Counted from the stretch's first letter, positions 7,355 to 14,712 are shown. The stretch is 32,498 nt of DNA from Planctomycetota bacterium (GCA_016873095.1 VGYC01000074.1:1-32498); one strand, 5' to 3'. Program-made: numbers and translations. The notes: generated by a model from the letters alone, not told the origin.

Positions 7355-8176
7355 TTGGGCGGCAGGCTAGTCCAGGTCTACGAATCGCTGGGACCCAGCG
7401 ACCTGGTGCAGATCATCATCCTGGCGGTGGTGATCTTCGCGGTGCTGCGCGTCTTCGGCCGGACCCTTGGCGCCGGCAACCTGGGGCGCGGGCTGGGTCT
7501 CGTTGTCCTCGGTTTGTTCCTGCTGGTGCAAGTCATCATCGCCGGGCTGGACATGACCGAGCTGTCCACGGTGCTGGACTACTTGCTGAGTGCGTTGCTG
7601 CTGCTGATGCTTGTCGTCTTTCAGCCGGAGTTGCGCCGCGCCCTGATGATGCTGGGGCGCTCGAAGCTATGGCGCTTCTTCTCGCCCACGAACCAGTCGG
7701 TGGCGGACAAGCTGGCCGAGGCCGCCGTGCAGCTTTCACGCGAGCGCGTCGGCGCCTTGCTGGCCATCCAGGGCGAGATGAACCTGGCCCCGTACATCGA
7801 AAGCGGCGAACGCATCGACGCGCGCGTCACCTCCGTGCTGGTGCGGACGATCTTCTTTCCGCGCTCGCCGTTGCATGATGGCGCCGTGGTGGTCGTCAAT
7901 GGCCGAGTGGCGGCTGCAGCCTGTCAGCTGCCGCTGGGCAGCTTCGAGGCAGAGACGAATCTTCCCGCCGGCAGCCACCTGGGCATGCGCCATCGCGCGG
8001 CTCTGGGGCTCAGCGAGGAGACCGATGCCGTGGTGCTGGTCGTGAGTGAGGAAACCGGGCGAATCTCGCTGGTCGTCGGCGGCCGGCTCGAGGCGGTCCC
8101 CAGCGAGAACCTGGAGCGGCGGCTAACCACCGTGCTCAGTTCGCCGACCGCAACGTACTTGAAAAAGGCCGGCTAA
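7355..8176 (+). CDS. cdaA: Diadenylate cyclase CdaA (c-di-AMP synthase)
   Basis: CdaA makes cyclic di-AMP from two ATP molecules at the inner membrane. c-di-AMP governs potassium and osmotic balance and cell-wall homeostasis. From TTG 7355 the protein has 273 residues. Three hydrophobic helices come first (IIILAVVIFAVLRVF, LGLVVLGLFLLVQVII, LLSALLLLMLVVF), then FQPELRRAL and the DAC domain with HDGA (residues 174-177) and RHRAALGLSE (from residue 212). TTG is chosen because AGGAGGAG ends just upstream at a fitting distance and the preceding bases are a palindromic repeat. The downstream gene encodes a YbbR/CdaR-like protein, the usual membrane partner of CdaA. Confidence 0.92.
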   Translation: MGGRLVQVYESLGPSDLVQIIILAVVIFAVLRVFGRTLGAGNLGRGLGLVVLGLFLLVQVIIAGLDMTELSTVLDYLLSALLLLMLVVFQPELRRALMMLGRSKLWRFFSPTNQSVADKLAEAAVQLSRERVGALLAIQGEMNLAPYIESGERIDARVTSVLVRTIFFPRSPLHDGAVVVVNGRVAAAACQLPLGSFEAETNLPAGSHLGMRHRAALGLSEETDAVVLVVSEETGRISLVVGGRLEAVPSENLERRLTTVLSSPTATYLKKAG

Positions 8177-8247
8177 CTTGAGCGTGGTGATCCTGCAACA
8201 ACAGAGCCGCTAGCAAGCAGCTTGGGCAAAGATGGTCGAGGTCAGTC

Positions 8248-9279
8248 ATGCGGATTCCAGGAGCACTGATACCCTACCGTTTCCGGCGCGTGTCGCTGGA
8301 GATTGTGGTGGCGCTGTGTCTGGCGTTTCTCGCCTGGCTGTACACGCGCAGCCGCGATCAGGAGATTCTCGATCAGGTACCGATCCCGGTGCAGATTCAG
8401 CTGGCCACGACGTTCGCCAGCAACTTCGACCTGGAAACGGGCGGCACCGGGCGCGTCGCCGTCTCCTTTGCCGGCCCGCCCTCGCGCATCCGTGAGCTGC
8501 GCCGCAAGTTGCAGCGCGGCCTGGTGCAAGTCTCCCTCAAGATCAATGTGCCCGACGAGTTGCAGAACGAAGCCAGCTTTCGCGACGCCGTGCACGTGGC
8601 GGCCAACGATGTCCCGGTGCCCCCCGGCGTGATGGCCGTGGTTGCCGACGAAAGTGCCGTGATCCCTTACACCGTGCGACGCATCGTGGAACGGCATCTG
8701 CCTGTCCGGCTCGATTACGCCGGCGAGAGCCGCATCACCCAGGTCAAGGTCGATCCGCCCACCGTCGTCGTGCGCGGCCCCAAGGACATCCTCGACCGTC
8801 TCTGGTCGATCAGCACGCAGCCCTATTTCCTGCCTTCGTCGCCGGACGAGGGCGCTGGCAACACGCTCATCCGCGGGCAAACATCGGTCATCTCCGAACT
8901 GGAGGGCCGGCCATTGCAGACCACGCCCAAGACCGTGGCCTTCAGCTTCAAGGTTCGTCCCAGGCAGAAGACCTATGAGCTTACAGGAGTGCCCGTGCAC
9001 TTTCTCTGCCCCTCGAACTTCCCCTGGCGGGCCGGCTTCTCCAGCGATCAGTCGGGAAAGGTCAACCTGCGCGTCCAGGGACCGGCCAGCGAGGAACTAC
9101 CGCCCGTCACCGCCTTCATCGACCTGACCGGCGCGACTTTCAAGCGGGGCAGAAATCTGGAGCCGGTTCGCTTACAATTACCCAGGGAGTTTCAGCTAAC
9201 GCAAGACTCGCCGCCCCTGGTGGGTTTCACCCTGGAAGCCATCGAAGCTGCCGCCGAAGAAACCCGCGCCGAACCGTAG
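8248..9279 (+). CDS. cdaR: YbbR/CdaR-like regulator of diadenylate cyclase
   Basis: This is a 343-residue protein of the YbbR type. It has a short cytoplasmic N-terminus, one membrane helix (LEIVVALCLAFLAWLY, about residues 14-30) and repeated beta-rich YbbR domains outside the membrane. Each domain starts with a pattern like VPVQIQLA or LPVRLDYAG and contains a V.V.GP..I segment (VAVSFAGPPSRI, VVVRGPKDIL, VNLRVQGPASE). In Firmicutes CdaR binds CdaA and modulates c-di-AMP synthesis. The neighbouring cdaA, 71 bases upstream, supports the same role here. It has fewer clear repeats than Bacillus CdaR. Confidence 0.85.
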   Translation: MRIPGALIPYRFRRVSLEIVVALCLAFLAWLYTRSRDQEILDQVPIPVQIQLATTFASNFDLETGGTGRVAVSFAGPPSRIRELRRKLQRGLVQVSLKINVPDELQNEASFRDAVHVAANDVPVPPGVMAVVADESAVIPYTVRRIVERHLPVRLDYAGESRITQVKVDPPTVVVRGPKDILDRLWSISTQPYFLPSSPDEGAGNTLIRGQTSVISELEGRPLQTTPKTVAFSFKVRPRQKTYELTGVPVHFLCPSNFPWRAGFSSDQSGKVNLRVQGPASEELPPVTAFIDLTGATFKRGRNLEPVRLQLPREFQLTQDSPPLVGFTLEAIEAAAEETRAEP

Positions 9280-9280
9280 A

Positions 9281-9336
9281 CGACGCTGCCAGCGTCGCTT
9301 TGCACACCGAAATCCGGCGACGCTGACAGCGTCGCC
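9281..9336. repeat. Pair of GACGCTG(C/A)CAGCGTC palindromes before proA
   Basis: CGACGCTGCCAGCGTCG occupies 9281-9297 and GGCGACGCTGACAGCGTCG with a following CC occupies 9316-9336. Both are near-perfect hairpins with the same core. They fill almost the whole gap between cdaR (stop at 9279) and proA (start 9343). There is no T-run. The proA transcript leader, if any, would contain them. Confidence 0.7.
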
Positions 9337-9342
9337 TACACC

Positions 9343-10599
9343 ATGAACCTCAAAGAGCAATGCGAGGACCTGGCCCGTCGGGCCCGGGCTGCGTCCCGGC
9401 AACTGGCCACTGCCAGGGGCGACTGGCGGAACCGCTGGCTGACCGGGTCGGCCAGCGCTCTGGAGTCGCGCGCCGCCGACATCATCAAGGCCAATTCGCT
9501 GGACCTCGCCGCCGCAGAGCAAGCCAGGCTCGCCCCCGCCATGGTCGATCGCCTGCGCCTTGACGCTGCTCGCATCCGCGCCTGTGCCGACGGACTGCGC
9601 GAGATCGCCGGCCTGCCCGACCCCGTCGGCCGCGTCATTGACAGCAACGTGCGGCCGAACGGCTTGCATGTCCACAAGGTCAGCGTCCCGCTGGGCGTCA
9701 TCTTCTTCATCTACGAGTCGCGGCCGAACGTCACCGTCGATGCCGCCGGCCTGTGCGTGAAGAGTGGTAACGCCATTATCCTCCGCGGCGGCAAGGAAGC
9801 GCTGCACACCAACACCGCCCTGCATGACATCCTCGCCGGTGAACTGACGCGCGCCGGCTTGCCGGCGGACGCCGTGCAACTGGTGACGACCGTCGACCGC
9901 GCTGCCGTCGGCGAGTTGCTGCAGCTCGACAAGTGGATCGACCTGGTGATCCCGCGCGGCGGCGAGAGCCTCATCCGCCGCGTCGCCGAAGAAGCAGCCA
10001 TGCCCGTGCTCAAGCATTATCAAGGAAACTGCCATATCGTCGTCGATCGCGACGCCGATCTCGCCATGGCCGAGCGCATCATCGTCAACGCCAAGTGTCA
10101 GCGACCCGGCGTGTGCAATGCTGCCGAGAGCTTGCTTGTCCATGCCGACATCGCCCGGCAATTCCTGCCGCACATCGCCGACGTCCTCCGCCGAAAGGGC
10201 GTGGAACTACGCGGCTGCCCGGTCACGCGCGAACTTGCGGCCCACGCCGTTGCTGCCACCGAGGCCGATTACGCCGCAGAGTTTCTCGACCTCATCCTGT
10301 CGGTCAAGGTGGTCGCCAATCTCGAAGAGGCCATCGAGCACATCAGCCGCTACGGCTCGGGCCACACCGAGGCGATCATCACCGGCAACCTGGCGTCAGC
10401 ACAACGCTTCACGACGGCCGTGGATTCCTCGGCAGTCATGGTAAACGCCAGCACTCGCTTCAACGATGGCTACGAGTTCGGCCTCGGCGCCGAAATCGGC
10501 ATCAGCACTGACAAGTTCCACGCCCGTGGCCCTTGCGGCCTGCAGGAACTCTGCAGCTACAAGTACATCGTCACCGGCGATGGCCAGGTGCGCGAATGA
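9343..10599 (+). CDS. proA: Gamma-glutamyl phosphate reductase
   Basis: ProA reduces gamma-glutamyl phosphate to glutamate semialdehyde with NADPH, the second step of proline synthesis. The protein has 418 residues, the usual size, with an aldehyde-dehydrogenase-like fold. Signatures include [36 protein letters not shown], the cofactor-site segment [12 protein letters not shown], the catalytic Cys258 in RPGVCNAAE, and the C-terminal block [25 protein letters not shown] (quoted in part from the family pattern). ATG 9343 follows a palindromic repeat and has no strong Shine-Dalgarno sequence. proB is not in the window. It is the last gene of the co-directional run that starts at 4356. Confidence 0.97.
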   Translation: MNLKEQCEDLARRARAASRQLATARGDWRNRWLTGSASALESRAADIIKANSLDLAAAEQARLAPAMVDRLRLDAARIRACADGLREIAGLPDPVGRVIDSNVRPNGLHVHKVSVPLGVIFFIYESRPNVTVDAAGLCVKSGNAIILRGGKEALHTNTALHDILAGELTRAGLPADAVQLVTTVDRAAVGELLQLDKWIDLVIPRGGESLIRRVAEEAAMPVLKHYQGNCHIVVDRDADLAMAERIIVNAKCQRPGVCNAAESLLVHADIARQFLPHIADVLRRKGVELRGCPVTRELAAHAVAATEADYAAEFLDLILSVKVVANLEEAIEHISRYGSGHTEAIITGNLASAQRFTTAVDSSAVMVNASTRFNDGYEFGLGAEIGISTDKFHARGPCGLQELCSYKYIVTGDGQVRE

Positions 10600-11047
10600 G
10601 GATCATGGCTCGTCGCAACGACTCAAACAAGCGTGACTGAACGTCGCTTGGCGGTTTCGCGCACGACATCGTGCGCGAAGCAGTCAGGCGATTCCCCGCA
10701 CGCTTGAGAGGTCACAAATCGTCGTCGCAATCTGTTTCTTGCAAGTTACTTGCGGCACGCATCCGAAGTTGCCGGAAGTTGCCGGCCAGGTTGTGCGTGT
10801 ATCCCCGTCACGGTTTTCGGACAGCCGACCCTGTCAACCAGAACGCGCGCGTCACTTCAGCCGTGACAAATCGTAACATCCATATTCACAATTGGTTGCA
10901 GCAACTCTTCTGTCCAGAACAGTACCGGTGGCGGGGCGGAAACTCCGCATCGGGGCGTAGCGCGCCGGTCGGCAGGTCCGGTTGTAACGAAGAATTGGGT
11001 TGTACGGGAATCGAATTGGATCTGCGAAAAAACTGGGAAAAACGACC
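10600..11047. other. Gene-free stretch after proA
   Basis: I see no supported gene. The stretch carries interspersed repeat copy B (10627-10679) and a small direct repeat (GAAGTTGCCG twice near 10768-10790). The rest is of mixed composition. An open frame through 10671-11237 exists but shows no start signal or protein-like pattern and runs across the promoter of the next gene. Confidence 0.5.
10627..10679. repeat. Interspersed intergenic repeat, copy B
   Basis: The first 45 bases match copy A (2470-2514) at 42 positions and contain the shared core CGCTTGGCGGTTTCGCGC. Here the right half is a perfect palindrome: 11-base arms TTCGCGCACGA and its complement around a CA loop (10656-10679). It lies 28 bases after the proA stop. 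There is no T-run. Confidence 0.8.
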
Positions 11048-11096
11048 CATCTTTCCCATTTTTACTGTTGACTATTGTTTTAGCTATCTTTACTAT
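11048..11096 (+). promoter_or_regulatory. Promoter and upstream box of first Cys-rich gene
   Basis: TTGACT (11068-11073) and TACTAT (11091-11096) are separated by 17 bases. The 14-base box CATCTTTCCCATTT (11048-11061) lies 6 bases before the -35. The same box, -35, spacing and -10 are found before the second Cys-rich gene. The predicted transcript would have a leader of about 80 bases. Confidence 0.8.
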
Positions 11097-11102
11097 CCAC
11101 CC

Positions 11103-11184
11103 CAGACACAATTTTGGCTCCAGGACCAGAGGTTTCCTGATATTGCATGGGTTGGCTTCCTTTTGAATGGAGGAGGTGTACGAG
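11103..11184 (+). promoter_or_regulatory. Conserved untranslated leader of first Cys-rich gene
   Basis: The leader shares two blocks with that of the second gene: TGGCTCCAGG (11115-11124) and GATATTGCATGGGTTGGC (11139-11156, 16 of 18 bases alike). A strong GGAGGAGGTG Shine-Dalgarno (11169-11178) follows. The retained blocks outside coding sequence suggest an RNA or protein recognition role, which is not proven. Confidence 0.55.
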
Positions 11185-11781
11185 ATGTACAGTGTTGTGT
11201 TGATGTTGGCTGTGAGTGGTGGCGCCGAACTGCCTGAGCGGTGCGGTGGTTGCTGCTCCTGCTCGTGCAGCCGCGGCTGCAACCGTGGTTGCCACGGTTG
11301 TCATGGTTGCAACCGTTGCCATGGTTGCCATGGTTGCCATGGTTGTCATGGTTGCCGTAAGTGCCACCGTTGCCACGGCTGCCATAGCTGCCACGGTTGC
11401 CACGGCTACGTTGGTTGCCACGGCGTTGTCGCCTGCACCGGCTGCCACGGCGGCTGCCACGGCGCCCCCGTTTCTCCGACTCCCGAGAAGATCAAGAAGC
11501 CCGCTACCACGGGCACCGAAGGTCCGGCTACGATCCTGGTCAACCTGCCTGCCGACGCTCGTCTGAGCATCGACGGCAATGTCACGACCTCGACCTCCGA
11601 GCGCCGCACTTTCAACACCCCGGTCCTGCCGGTTGGTGAGCAGTTCCAGTACACGCTGCGGGCCGAGATCCTCCGCGATGGTCGCACCATCGTCGAGACT
11701 CAGCAGGTCAACGTTCGCGGTGGTGAAGAGACCGTCGTCGACTTCAGCTTTGCGACCTCCAGCGTGGCTTCCGCCCGCTAA
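11185..11781 (+). CDS. Cys/His-rich CHG-repeat protein with C-terminal TIGR03000-like domain
   Basis: This 198-residue protein begins MYSVVLMLAVSGG and then has 23 Cys and about 14 His within roughly 75 residues, mostly as CHG units (GCHGCHGCNRCHGCHGC and so on). A linker (PEKIKKPATTGTEGP) leads to a C-terminal domain of about 75 residues: ATILVNLPADARLSIDGN, then YTLRAEILRDGRTIVET and VNVRGGEETVVDF. I recognise this as the planctomycete TIGR03000 domain. Many units also fit CXXCH, the heme-c pattern, but they overlap and no clear export signal is present, so metal binding is more likely than multiheme chemistry. ATG 11185 follows the strong Shine-Dalgarno; ATG 11167 overlaps it. The function of the domain is unknown to me. 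Confidence 0.85.
   Translation: MYSVVLMLAVSGGAELPERCGGCCSCSCSRGCNRGCHGCHGCNRCHGCHGCHGCHGCRKCHRCHGCHSCHGCHGYVGCHGVVACTGCHGGCHGAPVSPTPEKIKKPATTGTEGPATILVNLPADARLSIDGNVTTSTSERRTFNTPVLPVGEQFQYTLRAEILRDGRTIVETQQVNVRGGEETVVDFSFATSSVASAR
11300..11360. repeat. Nine-base tandem coding repeat (GGTTGCCAT type)
   Basis: Within the first Cys-rich gene the 9-base unit GGTTGCCAT (with GGTTGTCAT variants) is repeated in tandem and encodes CHG. Such a repeat can change length in whole codons, so the number of CHG units may vary between strains. Confidence 0.6.
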
Positions 11782-11814
11782 CTCGTAAGGCTCGTAGAGT
11801 TCGAAAGCCCATGT

Positions 11815-11859
11815 CGGGCCTGGCTGATTCCTGGAGGTCAGCCAGGCCCGGCTTTTTTT
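11815..11859 (+). terminator. Intrinsic terminator of first Cys-rich gene
   Basis: CGGGCCTGGCTGA (11815-11827) and its exact complement (11838-11850) form a 13-base-pair stem with a 10-base loop, followed by GC and seven Ts. It separates the first gene from the promoter of the second, so each is its own transcription unit. Confidence 0.9.
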
Positions 11860-11966
11860 GCAGCTGCCTGCCAGTCTCCCCCTGACCTCACTTCTGTTGC
11901 GACGGCCTGCCTTCGATAATCCAGCGTTTTTCGCAGCCGTGCCCGTCATCCGCTCGTTGGCCCTTA

Positions 11967-12014
11967 CATCTTTCCCATTTGCCTGTTGACTCCCTGCTTG
12001 TCTATTTTTACTAT
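11967..12014 (+). promoter_or_regulatory. Promoter and upstream box of second Cys-rich gene
   Basis: CATCTTTCCCATTT (11967-11980), TTGACT (11986-11991) and TACTAT (12009-12014, 17-base spacer) repeat the arrangement at 11048-11096. The rest of the spacer differs, so the boxes look conserved by selection rather than by recent duplication. Confidence 0.8.
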
Positions 12015-12020
12015 CATACC

Positions 12021-12104
12021 CAGAAGGAACTGGCTCCAGGCTGTTGAAGCTTAGTGGATATGGCGTGGGTTGGCACATTTCTGCGATTCAAGGAGGTGCA
12101 TCAG
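12021..12104 (+). promoter_or_regulatory. Conserved untranslated leader of second Cys-rich gene
   Basis: The leader has TGGCTCCAGG (12031-12040) and GATATGGCGTGGGTTGGC (12057-12074), the counterparts of the blocks in the first leader, and an AAGGAGGTG Shine-Dalgarno before the ATG. Length and order of blocks are nearly the same as in the first leader. Confidence 0.55.
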
Positions 12105-12587
12105 ATGTACAGCGTTGTGATGATGATGGCTATGTCTGGGGCAGTTGATCTGCCCGAGCGTAACAGGTGCTGCAGTTGCAATTGCTCCTGCAGTTGCCGG
12201 GGCTGCCGCAAGAGCTGCCGCGGCTGTCGCGGTTGCCATGGCTGCTGCTCTTGCCATGGCTGCACGGGCTGCTGCGGCGGCGTCGTGATCGTGGCTCCGG
12301 CCAAGACCAAGAAGATGACCAGCGGCGAAGCGCCGGCGATCATCCGCGTCTCCCTGCCGGCGAACGCCACGTTGACCGTGGACGGCACGGCCACCAGCTC
12401 TCGCTCCAGCGAACGCGTTCTGGTCTCGCCACCTTTGGCCGAGAACCAGGAATTCGTCTACACCTTGCGCGCCGAGATTATCCGTGAGGACCGCACCGTG
12501 GCCCAGACGCAACGCATCACCGTGCGTGGCGGCCAGGAAACCAGCGTCCCGTTCAATTTCGCAACCAGCGAAGTTGCCGCGCGCTAA
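12105..12587 (+). CDS. Cys-rich protein with C-terminal TIGR03000-like domain (paralog)
   Basis: This 160-residue paralog of the 11185-11781 product starts MYSVVMMMAMSG. Its Cys-rich segment has 16 Cys in about 36 residues, with CSC, CRGC and CHGC units and far fewer His than the paralog (CRGCHGCCSCHGCTGCC). The C-terminal domain is well conserved: IIRVSLPANATLTVDG, YTLRAEIIREDRTVAQT and ITVRGGQETSVPF. ATG 12105 is preferred because AAGGAGGTG lies 6-7 bases upstream. It has its own promoter, leader and terminator. A metal- or thiol-linked structural role is inference; I do not know the function. Confidence 0.85.
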   Translation: MYSVVMMMAMSGAVDLPERNRCCSCNCSCSCRGCRKSCRGCRGCHGCCSCHGCTGCCGGVVIVAPAKTKKMTSGEAPAIIRVSLPANATLTVDGTATSSRSSERVLVSPPLAENQEFVYTLRAEIIREDRTVAQTQRITVRGGQETSVPFNFATSEVAAR

Positions 12588-12896
12588 ACGCTACTTGACG
12601 ACTTCACCCTCGACATCGGCCGCCGCCTGGAGCCGGCGACCGGTCGACCGGGGATGGGCAACCGGGAGGGCCTTCGGGCCCTCCCTTCTTTTTTTGGGAG
12701 TGTCGGGCTCAAAATCCGGATTTCCGTTTTTTTCCCACCTTGCCGGATTTCATGAGCTAGGTTTTGGTTGTCCCAAGTTCGCTCAAACGTTCGAGACATC
12801 ATCGAGCGAAAAAGCTAAACCCGTCGCGAGGCGGGGGCGGAAAACCATGGGCCTCCCACCGGGAGGTCGCCAGGTTGCCGAAAGGATGATCGACTC
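12588..12896. other. Gap between second Cys-rich gene and htrA-like gene
   Basis: The gap holds the terminator at 12664-12695. The remainder has two CCGGATTT words and short T-runs (12727-12733) but no gene or clear promoter that I can support. The htrA-like start is preceded by GAAAGGATG. Confidence 0.45.
12664..12695 (+). terminator. Intrinsic terminator of second Cys-rich gene
   Basis: GGGAGGGCC (12664-12672) and GGCCCTCCC (12677-12685) form a 9-base-pair stem capped by the stable TTCG loop, followed by TTCTTTTTTT. It lies 77 bases after the stop codon. Confidence 0.9.
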
Positions 12897-13976
12897 ATGC
12901 GCAGCTCTCCCGTCCGTTGGGCGTTGGCCGTCGTTGCCATGGCCCTGTCAGTCACCGTTCTAGCCGTCAGCACCGGGGCCGCAACAGAGAAGACAGCAAA
13001 GTCAGGCGCGTTTTCCCGGCGCAATCCCGTCGTCATCGCCGTTCAGAAGACCCGCGACAGCATCGTGTCCATCCGCGTGCCGCGCGCCGGAACGCGCGAC
13101 ATGGTGGGCACCGGCGTCATCGTGGACGAACGCGGCTTCGTGGTCACCAATCGCCACGTCGTCGGCAGGGCCAAGTCCATGAAGGTCCAGCTCTGGGACG
13201 GCACCAGCCTCGAGGCCGAACTTGTCGCCGGCGAGACCGCTCTCGACCTGGCCATTCTCAAGCTCACCTCCAGCAAGAAGTTGCCCGCACTGCATCTGGG
13301 CCCCGTTAGTGACCTGATGATTGGTGAATCCGTCATTGCCATCGGCCATCCGTTCGGTTACACGAACACGGTTTCCACCGGCATCATCAGCGCCCTCGAC
13401 CGTGCCATCACCATGCCCACTGGCGATGCGCTCACGGGACTCATTCAGACCGATGCCAGCATCAACCCGGGCAACTCCGGTGGCCCGCTCTTGAACATCA
13501 ACGGCGAGCTGATCGGCATCAACGTCGCTCTTCGCGAAGGCGCCCAGGGCATCGCCTTCGCCATCAACGCCGACACCGTCAAGAACGTCTTGAGCAAGCA
13601 CCTGAACGCGCAACGTCTGGCCGGCGTCAGCCACGGCCTCAACGTCCACGAGAAAGTTGTCGGTGAGACCGGCGAGCGCCAGCGCGTCGTGGTGGCCGAA
13701 TGCTCCGCCAAGGCCTGCGACAAGCTGTTGGCCGGCGATGAGGTGAAGACCATCGGCGACCGTTCGATCGTCAACGCCTTCGACGTGGAACGGGCGCTGT
13801 GGGACAAGAAGCCGGGGCAGACGGTTGCTCTGCGGATCGTTCGTCAGGGGCAAGAGCTGACGGTACAGCTGACGCTGTTACCAGGCCAGGGGGCCGGACA
13901 GGTGACCGCCATTCAGGGTTCGAACTCCCGTCCCACGGGCGCCGCCTCCGGCGTACCCGTCGGCAATCGACCCTGA
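12897..13976 (+). CDS. HtrA/DegP-like trypsin-type serine protease with PDZ domain
   Basis: This is a secreted serine protease of 359 residues for envelope protein quality control. A signal peptide (ALAVVAMALSVTVLAVSTGA, about residues 9-28) is followed by a trypsin-like domain. The catalytic triad is visible: His87 in TNRHVV, Asp117 in ALDLAIL and Ser194 in NPGNSGGPL. A single PDZ-like domain (about residues 245-335) contains LLAGDEVKTIGDRSIVNAFD. E. coli DegP has two PDZ domains and is longer, so this is nearer to DegS-like or planctomycete-type short HtrA. The gene stands alone between terminators at 12695 and 14066. The tail after residue 335 is Gly/Pro/Ser rich. Confidence 0.93.
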   Translation: MRSSPVRWALAVVAMALSVTVLAVSTGAATEKTAKSGAFSRRNPVVIAVQKTRDSIVSIRVPRAGTRDMVGTGVIVDERGFVVTNRHVVGRAKSMKVQLWDGTSLEAELVAGETALDLAILKLTSSKKLPALHLGPVSDLMIGESVIAIGHPFGYTNTVSTGIISALDRAITMPTGDALTGLIQTDASINPGNSGGPLLNINGELIGINVALREGAQGIAFAINADTVKNVLSKHLNAQRLAGVSHGLNVHEKVVGETGERQRVVVAECSAKACDKLLAGDEVKTIGDRSIVNAFDVERALWDKKPGQTVALRIVRQGQELTVQLTLLPGQGAGQVTAIQGSNSRPTGAASGVPVGNRP

Positions 13977-14001
13977 GGCGGACTTCGAGAAGAGGCGACG
14001 G

Positions 14002-14029
14002 AACCGAGAGAGAGGAACCGAGAGAGAGG
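14002..14029. repeat. Two-copy tandem repeat GGAACCGAGAGAGA
   Basis: A 14-base unit is repeated twice in tandem between the protease stop codon and its terminator hairpin. It is purine-rich and non-coding. No function is apparent. Confidence 0.6.
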
Positions 14030-14042
14030 AACGGAGAAGAAG

Positions 14043-14075
14043 GACCCGCGGCGCAAGTCGCGGGTCTTTCTGTTG
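14043..14075 (+). terminator. Probable intrinsic terminator of htrA-like gene
   Basis: GACCCGCG (14043-14050) pairs exactly with CGCGGGTC (14059-14066) across an 8-base loop, followed by the weak T-tract TTTCTGTT. It lies 66 bases after the protease stop and before the moaE promoter. Confidence 0.65.
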
Positions 14076-14102
14076 CCACGTGCAGAAATGCAACAAGTCC
14101 TG

Positions 14103-14129
14103 TTGCCCTTCGCAAGCAACGCTTAGAAT
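14103..14129 (+). promoter_or_regulatory. Candidate leaderless promoter of moaE
   Basis: TAGAAT (14124-14129) ends 6 bases before the moaE ATG; TTGCCC (14103-14108) is a possible -35 with a short 15-base spacer. No Shine-Dalgarno sequence precedes the ATG. The arrangement matches those at parA and ybeY. Confidence 0.45.
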
Positions 14130-14135
14130 AGCAGC

Positions 14136-14555
14136 ATGATTCGCCTCACTCGCGATACCATCGATTATCATGCTCTCGTGGACAGGGTGCGCTGCAACCA
14201 TTGTGGCGGTGTTTGCGCATTTCTCGGCACCGTGCGCGACCTGACCGACGACAAGGTCACCCTGGCGCTTGATTACGAGGCCTACCCTGCCATGGCCGAA
14301 AAGAAGATGGCAGAGATCGAAGCCGAAACTCGGGCGCGCTGGCCGGTGGGCGAAATGGTTCTGGAGCATCGACTGGGCCATCTGCAAGTGGGGGAGGTGA
14401 GCGTCGCCGTTGCCGTCAGTTGCCCTCACCGCGCCCAGGCCTTCGAGGCCTGTCGCCACGCCATCGACCGCTTGAAGGAACTTGTCCCCATCTGGAAAAA
14501 AGAAAACTGGAGCGATGGCTCAAACGAATGGGTGCATCCGGACAAGCAAGACTAG
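14136..14555 (+). CDS. moaE: Molybdopterin synthase catalytic subunit
   Basis: MoaE is the large subunit of molybdopterin synthase. With the thiocarboxylated MoaD it puts sulfur into cyclic pyranopterin monophosphate during molybdenum-cofactor synthesis. The protein has 139 residues, a typical length. Family segments are GGVCAFLGTVRDLT, LDYEAYPAMAEKKM, HRLGHLQVGEVSVAVAVS, HRAQAFEACRHAID and the active-site block LKELVPIWKKENWSDGSNEWV with its conserved Lys residues. No moaD or other cofactor gene is adjacent. The start is fixed by the family N-terminus and the nearby -10 box. Confidence 0.95.
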   Translation: MIRLTRDTIDYHALVDRVRCNHCGGVCAFLGTVRDLTDDKVTLALDYEAYPAMAEKKMAEIEAETRARWPVGEMVLEHRLGHLQVGEVSVAVAVSCPHRAQAFEACRHAIDRLKELVPIWKKENWSDGSNEWVHPDKQD

Positions 14556-14581
14556 CCGCCGCGTATTTGGGAAGGCGAGGC

Positions 14582-14602
14582 GGCGAGGCTCCCGCCGAGT
14601 CG
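14582..14602. repeat. Short GC-rich dispersed repeat, copy 2
   Basis: This 21-base segment begins GGCGAGGCTCC and ends GCCGAGTCG. It matches the copy at 6348-6368 at 19 of 21 bases. It lies in the moaE to SGNH-hydrolase gap, 27 bases after the moaE stop. Confidence 0.55.
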
Positions 14603-14712
14603 CACAGCCGCGACAACGGCGTGCCTTGCCCTCCCTGCGTTTTGATTTTCCTCGCGCCCTGCCTTTCCAGCCGTCCTTGAGCGCATAGGTTTTTCTCTGC
14701 AGCCGGTTCTCG

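Noticed and set aside
10671-11237. 188-codon open frame on the plus strand after proA
   Set aside because: Starts inside a repeat palindrome, crosses the promoter and leader of the Cys-rich gene and has no protein-like pattern.
11242-11463. True multiheme cytochrome c
   Set aside because: CXXCH motifs overlap and share residues and the export signal is doubtful, so heme attachment at most units is not feasible.
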